Source: Oscillospiraceae bacterium
GTDB taxonomy: Bacteria > Bacillota > Clostridia > Oscillospirales > Ruminococcaceae
Assembly: GCA_017513135.1 (NCBI GenBank)
Contig: JAFWDH010000023.1
Coordinates: 62,001 to 126,000, forward strand
Direction of reading: 5' to 3'
Length of the DNA: 64,000 nucleotides
The translations under genes were made by a program, and so were the position numbers. Below are positions 42,571 through 51,280 of this stretch, piece by piece; within the stretch, counting starts at the first letter, position 1; each line of letters starts with the position of its first letter. The notes beneath the pieces are model-generated. The model searched no databases. It saw only the letters and a program-made list of their open reading frames with translations, and was not told the DNA's origin.

Positions 42571-43670
42571 AAAAGGTATTATCGGTCATTTTGCTCTGCG
42601 CCATGATGTGCATCATGCTTTCGTCCTGCGGCGGAGAGACGCTCACGCTCAAGGTGTATAACTGGGGCGAGTACATTTCCGAAGGTGCGGAAGGAAGTTA
42701 CTACACAGTCAAAGAGTTCGAAAAATGGTATCAGAAAGAGTATGGAAAGAAAGTCCGTGTCATTTATGATACTTTCAACTCCAATGAGGATATGTATTCC
42801 AAGATCTCTGCAGGCGCAGTAAGTTATGATATCGCGATCCCTTCTGACTATATGATCGCCAGGATGATCAGTGAAGGAATGCTTGAGAAGATCGATTTCT
42901 CAAATATACCTAACTATTCAACATTGAATGATTCGTTCAAAGGCCTTTACTACGATCCCACAAACGAGTATTCTGTTCCCTATACCTACGGTATTGTCGG
43001 TGTTATCTATGATGCCAATCAGGTGGATGAATCTGATGCCAATGGATGGGACATCCTCTGGAATCCCAAATACTCAGGCGGCATACTGCAGTACAACAAC
43101 CCCAGAGATGCTTTCGGCACCGCTATGTATAAGCTCGGCATTGATGTAAACACCACAGACAAAGCTGAATGGGACAGAGCTGCAGAGGAACTCAAGGCGC
43201 AGTATCCCCTTGTCTACAGTCTCGTCATGGATGAGATCTACAATCTCATGGAGACAGGTGAGGCGAAAGTCGGATCCTACTACGCAGGCGACTATTTCAC
43301 TATGCTTGATGCACAGAGCGAAAACGTTGATCTTCGTTTCTATTATCCTGAACCGACGAACTATTATGTTGATGCGATGGTAATACTCAAGGGCTCCGAG
43401 AACAAGGAACTCGCTGAGTGCTTCATTAACTTCATGATGTCCAGGGACGCTGCAGTTGCGAATGCAGAGTATACATACTATGCATCTCCATATGAAGTCG
43501 TTTATACGGACGAAGAGTATCTGGAAGATCTCGGAGAAGAGACGATAGATATCCTATATCCTCCTATCGACAACTTCGCAGAACAGTACAACAAGTACGC
43601 TTACAGGAATCTTCCCGTGGAAATGCTTGATTATATCAATACTCTCTGGGAAAAGGTAAAGATCAACTGA
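42567..43670 (+). CDS. potD: Spermidine/putrescine-binding lipoprotein PotD
   Basis: Surface-anchored polyamine-binding protein. The signal peptide ends with the lipobox LSSC near residue 21. The mature 345 residues show the PotD/PotF pattern LKVYNWGEYI, YDIAIPSDYMIARM and VPYTYGIVGVIYD. A fully coupled potABCD operon supports polyamine transport, although the exact polyamine is unproven. Confidence 0.92.
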   Translation: MKKVLSVILLCAMMCIMLSSCGGETLTLKVYNWGEYISEGAEGSYYTVKEFEKWYQKEYGKKVRVIYDTFNSNEDMYSKISAGAVSYDIAIPSDYMIARMISEGMLEKIDFSNIPNYSTLNDSFKGLYYDPTNEYSVPYTYGIVGVIYDANQVDESDANGWDILWNPKYSGGILQYNNPRDAFGTAMYKLGIDVNTTDKAEWDRAAEELKAQYPLVYSLVMDEIYNLMETGEAKVGSYYAGDYFTMLDAQSENVDLRFYYPEPTNYYVDAMVILKGSENKELAECFINFMMSRDAAVANAEYTYYASPYEVVYTDEEYLEDLGEETIDILYPPIDNFAEQYNKYAYRNLPVEMLDYINTLWEKVKIN

Positions 43671-43693
43671 TCCGCAGATAATACATACATATT

Positions 43694-43734
43694 AAAGAGG
43701 GAGTTTTCCGCAAGTGCGGAGAACTCCCTCTTTT
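43694..43734. terminator. Terminator after potD, bidirectional
   Basis: AAAGAGGGAGTTTTCCGC pairs with GCGGAGAACTCCCTCTTT around a short loop, between convergent genes. Confidence 0.88.
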
Positions 43735-43764
43735 ACGTATAAGGATCCGGATGCGGATAACAGA

Positions 43765-44631
43765 TCATTCCGGATAGATCGGGGCATTCTTAAGGGGAAG
43801 AAGGTTATCCATTGCATACGGGATATAGTCTTCCCACAGCGGGAAACTGTGATCATATCCTTCTGCCACGATGTAGTTGACAGGATATCCCAGCTCGCCG
43901 AGTATTCTGACATCGTTTTCTACGCGTTTTATGATGAACTCGTTGCTTCCGCAGACTATGTGAAGGTCAGTGAGCTGCTTCCCTTCGGCTATGTTCTTTT
44001 TTACGGCATTATACAGATTGTGGGCTGCAGTGTCCTGGTCCTCCGGAGCACCGAAAGTAGTTCTGTACAGACCGTTTCTGAAGTGAGCGGAATCAAGCTC
44101 TTTTTTCAGGGCTTCCGTGTCAAGCGTCATTCCGATGCCGCCTGACATATCGACACATGTCTGGAAGAGCTCGGGATGCAGAAGTGCTGTACCGAGAGCG
44201 ACGTTTCCTCCCATAGCATAACCCATGATAAAGTTGTCCTCACGTTTCGGAGAGGAGGCAAACAGTGTCTGGATAACCAGCGGGAGCTCTTCAGCGAGGA
44301 AGCTCTGGTATTTGACGCCGTATGCTGTGTCTATACCGTAACTGTGAACGATGTTGGGGGTTACGAGCATAACATAGTGATCCTGCGCGAAGCGCTCTGC
44401 GTTCGTATAGCGGTAGGTCAGTGTGTCATCGTCACCGCCGCCGTGCATTAGATATATCGTCTGGAACTTCATCCCCGGCACATAGGGCGACAGTTTTTTT
44501 ACGTCTGCCGGATTGGCAACTACTCTGTCACCGGCTTCATGTATTGTGAGCCTGTCGGTCGGATAAACGACAGTTACATCTACATAACGTCCGAGGATCT
44601 CGCTGCGGTAATTGATTCGCATCATACTCAT
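43765..44631 (-). CDS. Esterase-D-like protein with the nucleophile Ser replaced by Ala
   Basis: Third PF00756-like protein of the region (288 residues). The nucleophile elbow reads GYAMGGN; the codon at the Ser position is GCT, giving Ala139 instead of Ser. The oxyanion motif LMHGGGDDD and the His in GYDHSFPLW are kept, and the acid position is CGSNEF. Loss of the nucleophile argues against hydrolysis, though the fold and pocket may still bind an acyl sugar. It lies just downstream of the AraR-like repressor on the same strand. Confidence 0.78.
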   Translation of the reverse strand: MSMMRINYRSEILGRYVDVTVVYPTDRLTIHEAGDRVVANPADVKKLSPYVPGMKFQTIYLMHGGGDDDTLTYRYTNAERFAQDHYVMLVTPNIVHSYGIDTAYGVKYQSFLAEELPLVIQTLFASSPKREDNFIMGYAMGGNVALGTALLHPELFQTCVDMSGGIGMTLDTEALKKELDSAHFRNGLYRTTFGAPEDQDTAAHNLYNAVKKNIAEGKQLTDLHIVCGSNEFIIKRVENDVRILGELGYPVNYIVAEGYDHSFPLWEDYIPYAMDNLLPLKNAPIYPE

Positions 44632-44703
44632 GGCTGTTCGGTCCTTTCATTGAAAATGATTTATGTGATGTTAATAGTATAAAACAATGTAAATAAGGAA
44701 AAC

Positions 44704-44727
44704 AAAAAAGGCCGTGTAACAGCCTTT
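44704..44727 (-). terminator. Terminator after the AraR-like gene
   Basis: On the minus strand AAAGGC, a short loop, GCCTTTTTTG. Confidence 0.6.
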
Positions 44728-44755
44728 AGTGATCATCCGGAATTATTTCGACAGA

Positions 44756-45808
44756 TCAGGATAAATGAACCAGCTGCTTCCAGTCAAGCGCGACAGACTG
44801 TTCCCTGGATCCGTTTATCATATTCATCAGCTTTCTGACAGCAGTGTCTCCAAGTTCTCCCTTCGGGTGCTCGAGTGAGAAGAAGTCTATGTTCTGGAGG
44901 TTCGGTCTGAGGCAGTTGTCAAAACTGCAGATGGCTTTAACGGTATTCGGAACACTGGCAAGAATGCCGGCAAGCTCTACAGCGATGTCGTCGTTATAGC
45001 AGACGATGGCGGTGCAGCTGTTGATCATCTTGATCAGATTGGTATTTGATTCGTTTATTATCGTATTCCTTGATTCTGTAGTGAACCACATTACATTGTT
45101 GTCGTCTATGCTGATGCCCCGGTTGGCAAGAGTTTCTATATAACCGGAATATCTGTTGATGCCCTGGATATCATCGCTCTTGAAGAGGCTGCCTATCGAT
45201 ACGTGTCCGAGATCAGCGAGACGCTCGGTCACGATGCACCCTCCGCGGTAGTCATCCGTCACGACGTGAATGATGTTGTCATGCTTAAGATTGTTATAGT
45301 ATCCATGTATGAATACAACAGGGATATTCATGCTGGCAAGCTTGTAATAAAAAGAGGAATTCGGATTCGGAAGGGCTGTCTTTGTTCCTTCAACGATAAG
45401 ACCGTCTATGGACTTATCATTCAGAGCAAGAAGTATCTGACTTTCAGTGGAAACGCTGTTGTTTGTGGCGTTAAGCATCAGGGAGTAAGAGTTTGATGTC
45501 AGTGTTTCTTCAATGCCGCGCAGGATAGAAGGGAAAATATAGTCACTGATGTATGTGGTGATGACACCGACTCTCATCGTGCTTTCATGGACAGACTGTT
45601 TGCCTATATAGTAAGAGCCGCTTCCCTGAAGGCTCCTGATGATGTTTTCCTCCCTGAGGATATCCAGGCAGACACGGATTGTCTGCCTGCTGACATCATA
45701 CATCCTGACCAGTTCTGCCTCAGTTGGCAGTTTCTGGTTGTAGGAGTAGGTTGCGAGCTTTTCCTTGAGGTCCTGTGCTACCTGCATATACTTGGGATTT
45801 CTGGCCAT
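44756..45808 (-). CDS. araR: AraR-type transcriptional repressor (GntR DNA-binding domain, LacI-like sensor)
   Basis: Regulator of 350 residues with an N-terminal winged helix of the GntR family (residues 1-70: KLPTEAELVRMYDVSRQTIRV) fused to a periplasmic-binding-protein-like sensor (about 80-350: GVITTYISDYIFPSILRGIE, DDYRGGCIVTERL). This fusion is the hallmark of AraR, which releases DNA on binding arabinose. The ATG at 45808 has GGAG 8 bp upstream. It is divergent from the ribulokinase-like gene and araA, which fits local control of arabinose genes. Confidence 0.85.
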   Translation of the reverse strand: MARNPKYMQVAQDLKEKLATYSYNQKLPTEAELVRMYDVSRQTIRVCLDILREENIIRSLQGSGSYYIGKQSVHESTMRVGVITTYISDYIFPSILRGIEETLTSNSYSLMLNATNNSVSTESQILLALNDKSIDGLIVEGTKTALPNPNSSFYYKLASMNIPVVFIHGYYNNLKHDNIIHVVTDDYRGGCIVTERLADLGHVSIGSLFKSDDIQGINRYSGYIETLANRGISIDDNNVMWFTTESRNTIINESNTNLIKMINSCTAIVCYNDDIAVELAGILASVPNTVKAICSFDNCLRPNLQNIDFFSLEHPKGELGDTAVRKLMNMINGSREQSVALDWKQLVHLS

Positions 45809-45958
45809 TTGATCACTCCGATTCAGTACTAATAAAGTCAAATTAGATACATATTATCTTTATTTGTTATCAAAAACAAGCACTGTTTGCAGAGAAAATA
45901 AATACAACTAGTGATATATCACCACAGGATGAAATCATCTTCGAAAGTATGATGACGC

Positions 45959-45992
45959 TTTCCACAATACAACTTTTGTAGTATTGTGGAAA
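45959..45992. repeat. Long near-perfect inverted repeat in the araR-araB interval
   Basis: Arms TTTCCACAATACAAC and GTAGTATTGTGGAAA (15 bp, one mismatch) around TTTT. There is no T run after it, so it is unlikely to be a terminator. An operator for a dimeric regulator, or a leader hairpin, would fit. Confidence 0.6.
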
Positions 45993-46026
45993 TAGACGAA
46001 ATTATGACTTCCGCGTTCATTTTTCG

Positions 46027-46055
46027 TTGCATTATGACAGTCAAGTTGCTATGAT
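46027..46055 (+). promoter_or_regulatory. Candidate promoter of the arabinose operon
   Basis: TTGCAT at 46027-46032, 17 bases, TATGAT at 46050-46055. Weak match at -35. Confidence 0.45.
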
Positions 46056-46064
46056 TTGAGCAGG

Positions 46065-46079
46065 TCGAAAGCGTTTTTT
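46065..46079 (+). promoter_or_regulatory. Candidate cre site (CcpA operator)
   Basis: TCGAAAGCGTTTTTT resembles the catabolite-responsive element TGAAARCGYTTTCA-type consensus and lies near the predicted transcription start, where CcpA would repress. Confidence 0.45.
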
Positions 46080-46113
46080 TTCGGCTGTAATTTTATTTTA
46101 AGAGATAAATAAA

Positions 46114-46129
46114 TACAAATAATTTGTAC
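46114..46129. promoter_or_regulatory. Candidate AraR operator
   Basis: TACAAAT-A-ATTTGTA is a perfect 7-bp-arm inverted repeat (46114-46128). ATTTGTAC at 46122-46129 equals the half site known from B. subtilis AraR boxes. It lies between the promoter and the kinase start. Confidence 0.5.
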
Positions 46130-46177
46130 TGGAAAACGGGGTGAATTGCTACGTATAAGTCATTTGAAAGGCTGTAT

Positions 46178-47728
46178 ATGGGTGTCGAGTTCGGATCGAC
46201 CCGTATCAAGGCTGTATTGATCGACGACAATCAGGAACCGGTCGCAAGCGGATCCCACGAATGGGAGAACCGTTTCGAGGGCGGTTACTGGACATATCAT
46301 CTTGATGACTTCTGGAACGGAATGCAGGATGCTTTCCGCGATCTTAAGAGAGACTTCAAGGAGCAGTATGGTTACGACCTCAAGAGCATCACGTCCATCG
46401 GCGTGTCGGCCATGATGCATGGCTATCTCGCGTTTGACGGTAACGATGAACTGATTGCTCCTTTCAGGACCTGGAGAAACACGACAACCGGTCCCGCAGC
46501 GGATGAGTTGACCAAACTATTCAATTTCAATATTCCTCAGAGATGGAGCGTGTCACATCTGTATCAGGCTATCCTGAATAAGGAAGAGCGCCTGGATGAG
46601 ATCAAGTTCATGACCACGCCGGCAGGATACGTACATTGGAAGCTTACCGGAAAGAAGGTCCTCGGACTGGGCGATGCATCGGGAATGTTCCCGATAGATT
46701 CCTCTACGATGAAGTTCGACGCGAAAATGGAAAAGAAGTTCAATGATCTTCTTGCCGATAACGGACTTCCGTACACGATAGCCGATATATTCCCGAAGAT
46801 CCTTACAGCCGGAGACAATGCCGGTTATCTGACACAGGAAGGCGCGCAGCTGCTTGACCCCGACGGAGATATCACGGCCGGTGTGCCGTTCTGCCCGCCG
46901 GAAGGAGATGCAGGCACCGGAATGGTCGCGACGAACAGTGTTGCTGCCAGAACAGGAAACATCTCTGCCGGAACTTCCATCTTCGCGATGACAGTTCTGG
47001 AGGGGCCGCTCAAGAAGGTCCATCCCGAGATCGATATGGTCACCACTCCTGACGGAAAGCCGGTGGCAATGGTCCACTGCAATACATGTTCCACAGAGAC
47101 TGACGAGTGGATAAGACTGTTCAAGGAACTGACAGACAAGCTCGGACTCAACGTATCCATGAACGACCTGTACAATGTGGTCTTCAGCTCATCACTCGAA
47201 GGCGAAAAGGATGCAGGCGGACTGTTCTTCTTCAACTACTTCTCAGGAGAACCGGTAGTAGGAGCCGACAAGGGCGTTCCCGCACTGTTCAGAAGAGTTG
47301 ATTCCGACTTCAGCGTAGCTAATGTATGCAGGTCTCTCATCTATGCTTCCTTCTCCACACTCTGTGTCGGAATGAGGATACTGGATGACGAAGGGGTCAA
47401 GATCGACAAGATGTTCGGCCATGGCGGACTCTTCAAGACGACCAATGCGGGTCAGAGGCTTATCTCCGGAGCCCTCAACGTACCGATCTCCCTGATGAGC
47501 ACAGCCGGAGAAGGCGGACCCTGGGGAATGGCGATCCTTGCAGAGTATATGGTCCGCAAGGAAGAGGGCGAATCCCTTGACAGTTTCCTCAACGGCAAGG
47601 TGTTTGCGGCTTCCAGCGTGAAATCGGTGGATCCGGATCCTCAGGATGTAGAGGGATTCAGAAAATACATCGAGAAGTACACAGAACTGCTGCCTGCTGA
47701 AAAGCTTGCTGCTGAAGTGCTGAACTAA
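46178..47728 (+). CDS. araB: FGGY-family sugar kinase, probable L-ribulokinase
   Basis: Phosphorylates a sugar, most likely L-ribulose made by AraA. The 516-residue product has FGGY ATPase-fold motifs: GVEFGSTRIKAVLID at the N terminus, a GNISAGTSIFAM region and FGHGGLFKT in the second domain. It belongs to a divergent FGGY branch rather than classical AraB, so the symbol is a context call. ATG 46178 has GAAAGG upstream. Relatives often carry about ten more N-terminal residues, and the frame is open upstream to 46145 (no ATG), so an ATT start there is possible. Confidence 0.8.
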   Translation: MGVEFGSTRIKAVLIDDNQEPVASGSHEWENRFEGGYWTYHLDDFWNGMQDAFRDLKRDFKEQYGYDLKSITSIGVSAMMHGYLAFDGNDELIAPFRTWRNTTTGPAADELTKLFNFNIPQRWSVSHLYQAILNKEERLDEIKFMTTPAGYVHWKLTGKKVLGLGDASGMFPIDSSTMKFDAKMEKKFNDLLADNGLPYTIADIFPKILTAGDNAGYLTQEGAQLLDPDGDITAGVPFCPPEGDAGTGMVATNSVAARTGNISAGTSIFAMTVLEGPLKKVHPEIDMVTTPDGKPVAMVHCNTCSTETDEWIRLFKELTDKLGLNVSMNDLYNVVFSSSLEGEKDAGGLFFFNYFSGEPVVGADKGVPALFRRVDSDFSVANVCRSLIYASFSTLCVGMRILDDEGVKIDKMFGHGGLFKTTNAGQRLISGALNVPISLMSTAGEGGPWGMAILAEYMVRKEEGESLDSFLNGKVFAASSVKSVDPDPQDVEGFRKYIEKYTELLPAEKLAAEVLN

Positions 47729-47751
47729 GTAACTGATACCGGAGTGTAATA

Positions 47752-49218
47752 ATGGGAAATAAAAAGAATTTCTGGTTCGTAGTCGGAAGCCAGTTCCTGT
47801 ATGGAGACGAGGTCCTTGAGACAGTCGCCTCGAGAGCGCAGGAAATGGCTGAGAAGATGTCCAAGTCCCTGCCCTATGAACTCAGGTTCAAAGGCATCGT
47901 AAAGACCTGGGACGAGGCGACTCAGTATGCAAAGGAAGCTAACTTCGATGATGACTGCTGCGGCGTCATTACATGGTGCCATACGTTCAGCCCGTCAAAG
48001 ATGTGGATAGAAGCCTTCAGGCTTCTTCAGAAACCCCTTCTTCACTTTGCGACCCAGTATAACCGTTATATCCCCGATAAAGAGATCGACATGGACTTCA
48101 TGAACCTGAATCAGGCGGCTCATGGAGACAGAGAGCACGGATACATCATCGCGCGGATGAGACTTCAGCAGAAAATCGTTACCGGATTCTGGGAAGATCA
48201 GCCCGTCCTTGATGAGATCGGGACCTGGATGCGCGCGGCTGTTGCCTATGACTTCAGCCGCAACCTCAGAGTAATGAGATTCGGAGACAATATGCGCGAG
48301 GTCGCTGTCACCGAAGGCGACAAAGTCGAGGCTCAGATCAAGTTCGGATGGCAGGTCAATACATGGCCGGTCGGCAAACTTGTGGATGAGATGAACAAGG
48401 TCACCGATTCAGAGATCGATGAGCTCATGAAGGTCTATACAGATACCTATGAGCTTGCGACCGATGATATGGAAACGATCCGCTATCAGGCTCGCGAAGA
48501 GATAGCGATGAAGAAGATGATGACGGAAGAAGGTGCAAACGCTTTCGTCAACACTTTCCAGGACCTGGTCGGAATGAGACAGCTCCCCGGAATCGCCAGC
48601 CAGCATCTTATGGCACAGGGATACGGATACGGAGCAGAAGGTGACTGGAAGCTTTCCGCACTTGTTGCGATCGTTAAAAAGATGACCGAGGGTATGAACG
48701 GCGGTACCTCTTTCATGGAGGACTATACATACCATCTCGATCCCAAAGCAGAGTATGCTCTCGGAGCTCACATGCTCGAGGTGTGTCCGTCGATCGCTGC
48801 TGAAAAGCCGCGTATTGAGGTGCATCCTCTCGGTATCGGAGATCGTGAAGATCCTGCAAGACTCGTTTTCGAAGGCCACGAAGGCAACGCTCTTGTAGTG
48901 ACCCTCATCGATATGGGTGAAAGGTTCCGCATGCTGGTCCAGGACATCCACTGCGTTAAGCCGATCTATGAGATGCCGAATCTTCCTGTCGCCAGAGTGA
49001 TGTGGGAAGGCAAGCCCAGTCTCAACGAAGGCCTCAAGATGTGGCTCATGGCCGGCGGCGCCCACCACAGCGTACTGTCCTATGATGCAACGCCTGAGAT
49101 GCTTCAGGATCTTGCAAGGATGATGGATATCGAATTCGTCCACATCAAAGCCGATTCCAAGCCCGAAGAGTTCGAGAAGGATCTGTTCTTTGCAGATCTT
49201 GCATGGAAACTCAAATAA
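47752..49218 (+). CDS. araA: L-arabinose isomerase
   Basis: Converts L-arabinose to L-ribulose. The 488-residue product aligns with AraA throughout: FWFVVGSQFLYG at the start, GVITWCHTFSPSKMWI, AQIKFGWQVNTWPVG, and the metal-site elements GGTSFMEDYTYHLD (Glu), EVHPLGIG (His) and GGAHHSVLSYD (His). It follows the kinase gene by 23 bp. No araD is in the window. Confidence 0.95.
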   Translation: MGNKKNFWFVVGSQFLYGDEVLETVASRAQEMAEKMSKSLPYELRFKGIVKTWDEATQYAKEANFDDDCCGVITWCHTFSPSKMWIEAFRLLQKPLLHFATQYNRYIPDKEIDMDFMNLNQAAHGDREHGYIIARMRLQQKIVTGFWEDQPVLDEIGTWMRAAVAYDFSRNLRVMRFGDNMREVAVTEGDKVEAQIKFGWQVNTWPVGKLVDEMNKVTDSEIDELMKVYTDTYELATDDMETIRYQAREEIAMKKMMTEEGANAFVNTFQDLVGMRQLPGIASQHLMAQGYGYGAEGDWKLSALVAIVKKMTEGMNGGTSFMEDYTYHLDPKAEYALGAHMLEVCPSIAAEKPRIEVHPLGIGDREDPARLVFEGHEGNALVVTLIDMGERFRMLVQDIHCVKPIYEMPNLPVARVMWEGKPSLNEGLKMWLMAGGAHHSVLSYDATPEMLQDLARMMDIEFVHIKADSKPEEFEKDLFFADLAWKLK

Positions 49219-50150
49219 CTGGGCAGTATTTCTCTCGTTTTCTGAGAGAATGAAAAATGGACCAATCCCGTACAGAGGTGAGTTTCTCCCGATGGCAGTC
49301 TGTTCCGGTTCTTCCGGATAGAGGGCAGACGACTGAGGGTGAGATCGCTGATTCAGGATTCATGTTAACAGTTGATGCTTATAAGACTGCTGACAGATAC
49401 ACTGAAGAGGCGGAGCCTAAAGCGGGTATTATAAGTGGTCTGCAGCGCAAGCTGTAGTCTGTGAAAGACAAATCGAAAAAGGTTCTTTCAATTCAGAAAC
49501 AGGCAGATCGCGAAAGGGATCTGCGGCTGCGCCGGATAACGCAGCAGGTGGTGATCTTCCCGGTTTATCAATACGTCCGCAGGTTCTGCCGAGACCAAGC
49601 AAAGGCAGAAACCTGCAGGGCGATTCGGAGGAACCGGGACGGTACAGTTGAACTGATCTTTGCTATTTGAAAACTGCATCTTCCATGGATTATGATGGTT
49701 TCCGCATCGGAAACACTATCGCTGTTGCGGTAATCCAGAAAGGAACCATCACGTGGTATCCAGTCTGTGAACGGCAAACACCGTGAACAGATTGTCCGAC
49801 AAGTGAGCGTTACTGCTTTGTTGTTAACAGGCAGCAAGATGGACGGGACTTCCCGGACTCGCATGACTGATCTGATAAGTCATGATCCGGATGACCGGAG
49901 TTCCGGGTCTAAGGTCATGATGATGTCATGTCAGCTTGTCGGTCCCAGGAAGTCAAATGGGCATTTTGTTGTTACGAAAAGGAGAACTGGTTCGACGCAG
50001 AGACCAATATGAGCCATGTTACGACTTCTCTGACGACATTACCCGCAGTTTACATGCCGGATCGATCCGCTACTTCACCCAAGCGCCTTTGTTTTCAGCA
50101 AACACTGAAGAAGAGGCATTATCCGGAAAAGAGCGGAAGCATCTTTTTCC
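49219..50150 (+). ncRNA. Hairpin-rich gene-free region, candidate large structured RNA or long leader
   Basis: No convincing gene in about 930 bases. Clear hairpins include GTCTG..CCGG/CCGG..CAGAC (around 49300-49330), TGCAGC-GCAA-GCTGTA (49441-49456), GCAGATC/GATCTGC (49503-49524), GCTGCG/CGCAGC (49526-49545), GCAGGTTCTGCC/GGCAGAAACCTGC (49579-49616), TTTCCG/CGGAAA (49709-49723) inside GATGGTT/AACCATC (49693-49750), and CCCGGACTC/GAGTTCCGGG enclosing ATGACT/AGTCAT (49852-49908). It ends at a terminator. The class is not recognised. Confidence 0.45.
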
Positions 50151-50151
50151 A

Positions 50152-50180
50152 GACCGGGAGGTTCCGGTCAGACATTTTTT
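50152..50180 (+). terminator. Terminator before the sugar permease gene
   Basis: GACCGG/CCGGTC hairpin with a GAGGTT loop and T6 at 50175-50180. It either ends the upstream RNA or attenuates the permease. Confidence 0.65.
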
Positions 50181-50189
50181 AAAACGGTT

Positions 50190-50209
50190 CTCCGCTATAT
50201 AAAGCGGAG
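50190..50209 (+). repeat. Small hairpin before the permease ribosome binding site
   Basis: CTCCGCT/AGCGGAG with an ATATAA loop, ending 8 bases before the TAAGGAG site. Confidence 0.5.
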
Positions 50210-50234
50210 CGCTAAAGTAAGGAGTGTACAAAAA

Positions 50235-51248
50235 GTGGAAGAAAAGAAAACCTTCAAAGACATTCTCATGCAGATTTGGCATTCTCGTGAGGCGTCCCTG
50301 ATCATCGTTCTGATCATCCTTTCGATCATCATGTCAATTGCGACACCTGCCTTCACAACGAAGGAGAACCTGATCAGCTTCATCAAGCAGTGCGCTATCG
50401 GATGCGTTGCATCAATGGGCCAGACCTTCATTGTTGCATCCGCAAACATCGACCTCTCCATCGGCGAGATCATGAACATGTCCGGTATTCTTATGGCTAT
50501 GTTCATCAAGGCTTTCACCGTTGGTGACGGAGTCCTCATCGGCAACACCGTGTGGGGCACAATCGTTTCCTGGATCCTTGCAATGATAATCGGAGCTTGC
50601 CTCGGACTTCTGAACGGCGTTCTCCTCACCAAGCTGAGACTGCCCGCCTTCATTATCACCCTTGGTACCCAGTACATCATCAGAGGTATCGACCAGGTTA
50701 TCACAAAAGGTTATCCTGTAACGATCGATAACAACGCAATCATTCACAAGATCGGTGTCGGCGGCGTTGAGGCACTCTTCGGCACCCCCTATCTGTTCTT
50801 CTTCGTCCCTGTCGCAGCTGTTGTCGGTTGGTTCATCCTTGACAGGACCGTTCTCGGAAACCACATCAAGGCTCTGGGCGGCAACGAGACCGCTGCAAGA
50901 CTTTCCGGTCTTGACACAAGCAAACTCAGGGTCATCACCTATGTTATCTGCGGTATCTTCGCTGGTTATTCCGCAATCATGATGGTCGCCCGTCTTAACT
51001 CCGGTTCTGTTGCCGGCGCCGGCAACGTTTCCATGGACGCTGTTGCTGCTACCGTTGTCGGTGGTACAAGCATGTCAGGTGGTAACGGATCCGTCATCGG
51101 AACACTCCTCGGATGCGTTCTGATGCAGTTCATCAAGACATCAATGGTTCTTCTGCAGGTCAACATGTACTGGCAGACAGCAGTTATCGGTGTCGTTCTG
51201 ATCGCAGTTTGCGGACTTGATAGTCTCACACAGAAGATCACACGCTAA
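50235..51248 (+). CDS. Sugar ABC transporter permease (RbsC/AraH family)
   Basis: Membrane channel of a ribose/arabinose/galactose-type importer. The 337-residue product has eight to ten helices and the family segments FIVASANIDLSIGEIMNMSG, LRLPAFIITLGTQYIIRG and ALGGNETAARLSGL. The GTG start follows TAAGGAG. In this context arabinose or an arabinoside is the likely cargo. The usual substrate-binding protein gene is not next to it. Confidence 0.9.
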   Translation: MEEKKTFKDILMQIWHSREASLIIVLIILSIIMSIATPAFTTKENLISFIKQCAIGCVASMGQTFIVASANIDLSIGEIMNMSGILMAMFIKAFTVGDGVLIGNTVWGTIVSWILAMIIGACLGLLNGVLLTKLRLPAFIITLGTQYIIRGIDQVITKGYPVTIDNNAIIHKIGVGGVEALFGTPYLFFFVPVAAVVGWFILDRTVLGNHIKALGGNETAARLSGLDTSKLRVITYVICGIFAGYSAIMMVARLNSGSVAGAGNVSMDAVAATVVGGTSMSGGNGSVIGTLLGCVLMQFIKTSMVLLQVNMYWQTAVIGVVLIAVCGLDSLTQKITR

Positions 51249-51280
51249 TCACTTGAGTATATATAAGAACGGAGATAAAA

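Noticed and set aside
49257-50202. Short open frames (60-90 codons) in the araA-permease interval
   Set aside because: They overlap each other in different frames, cross hairpins, lack family features and do not form a decayed binding protein that I can recognise.
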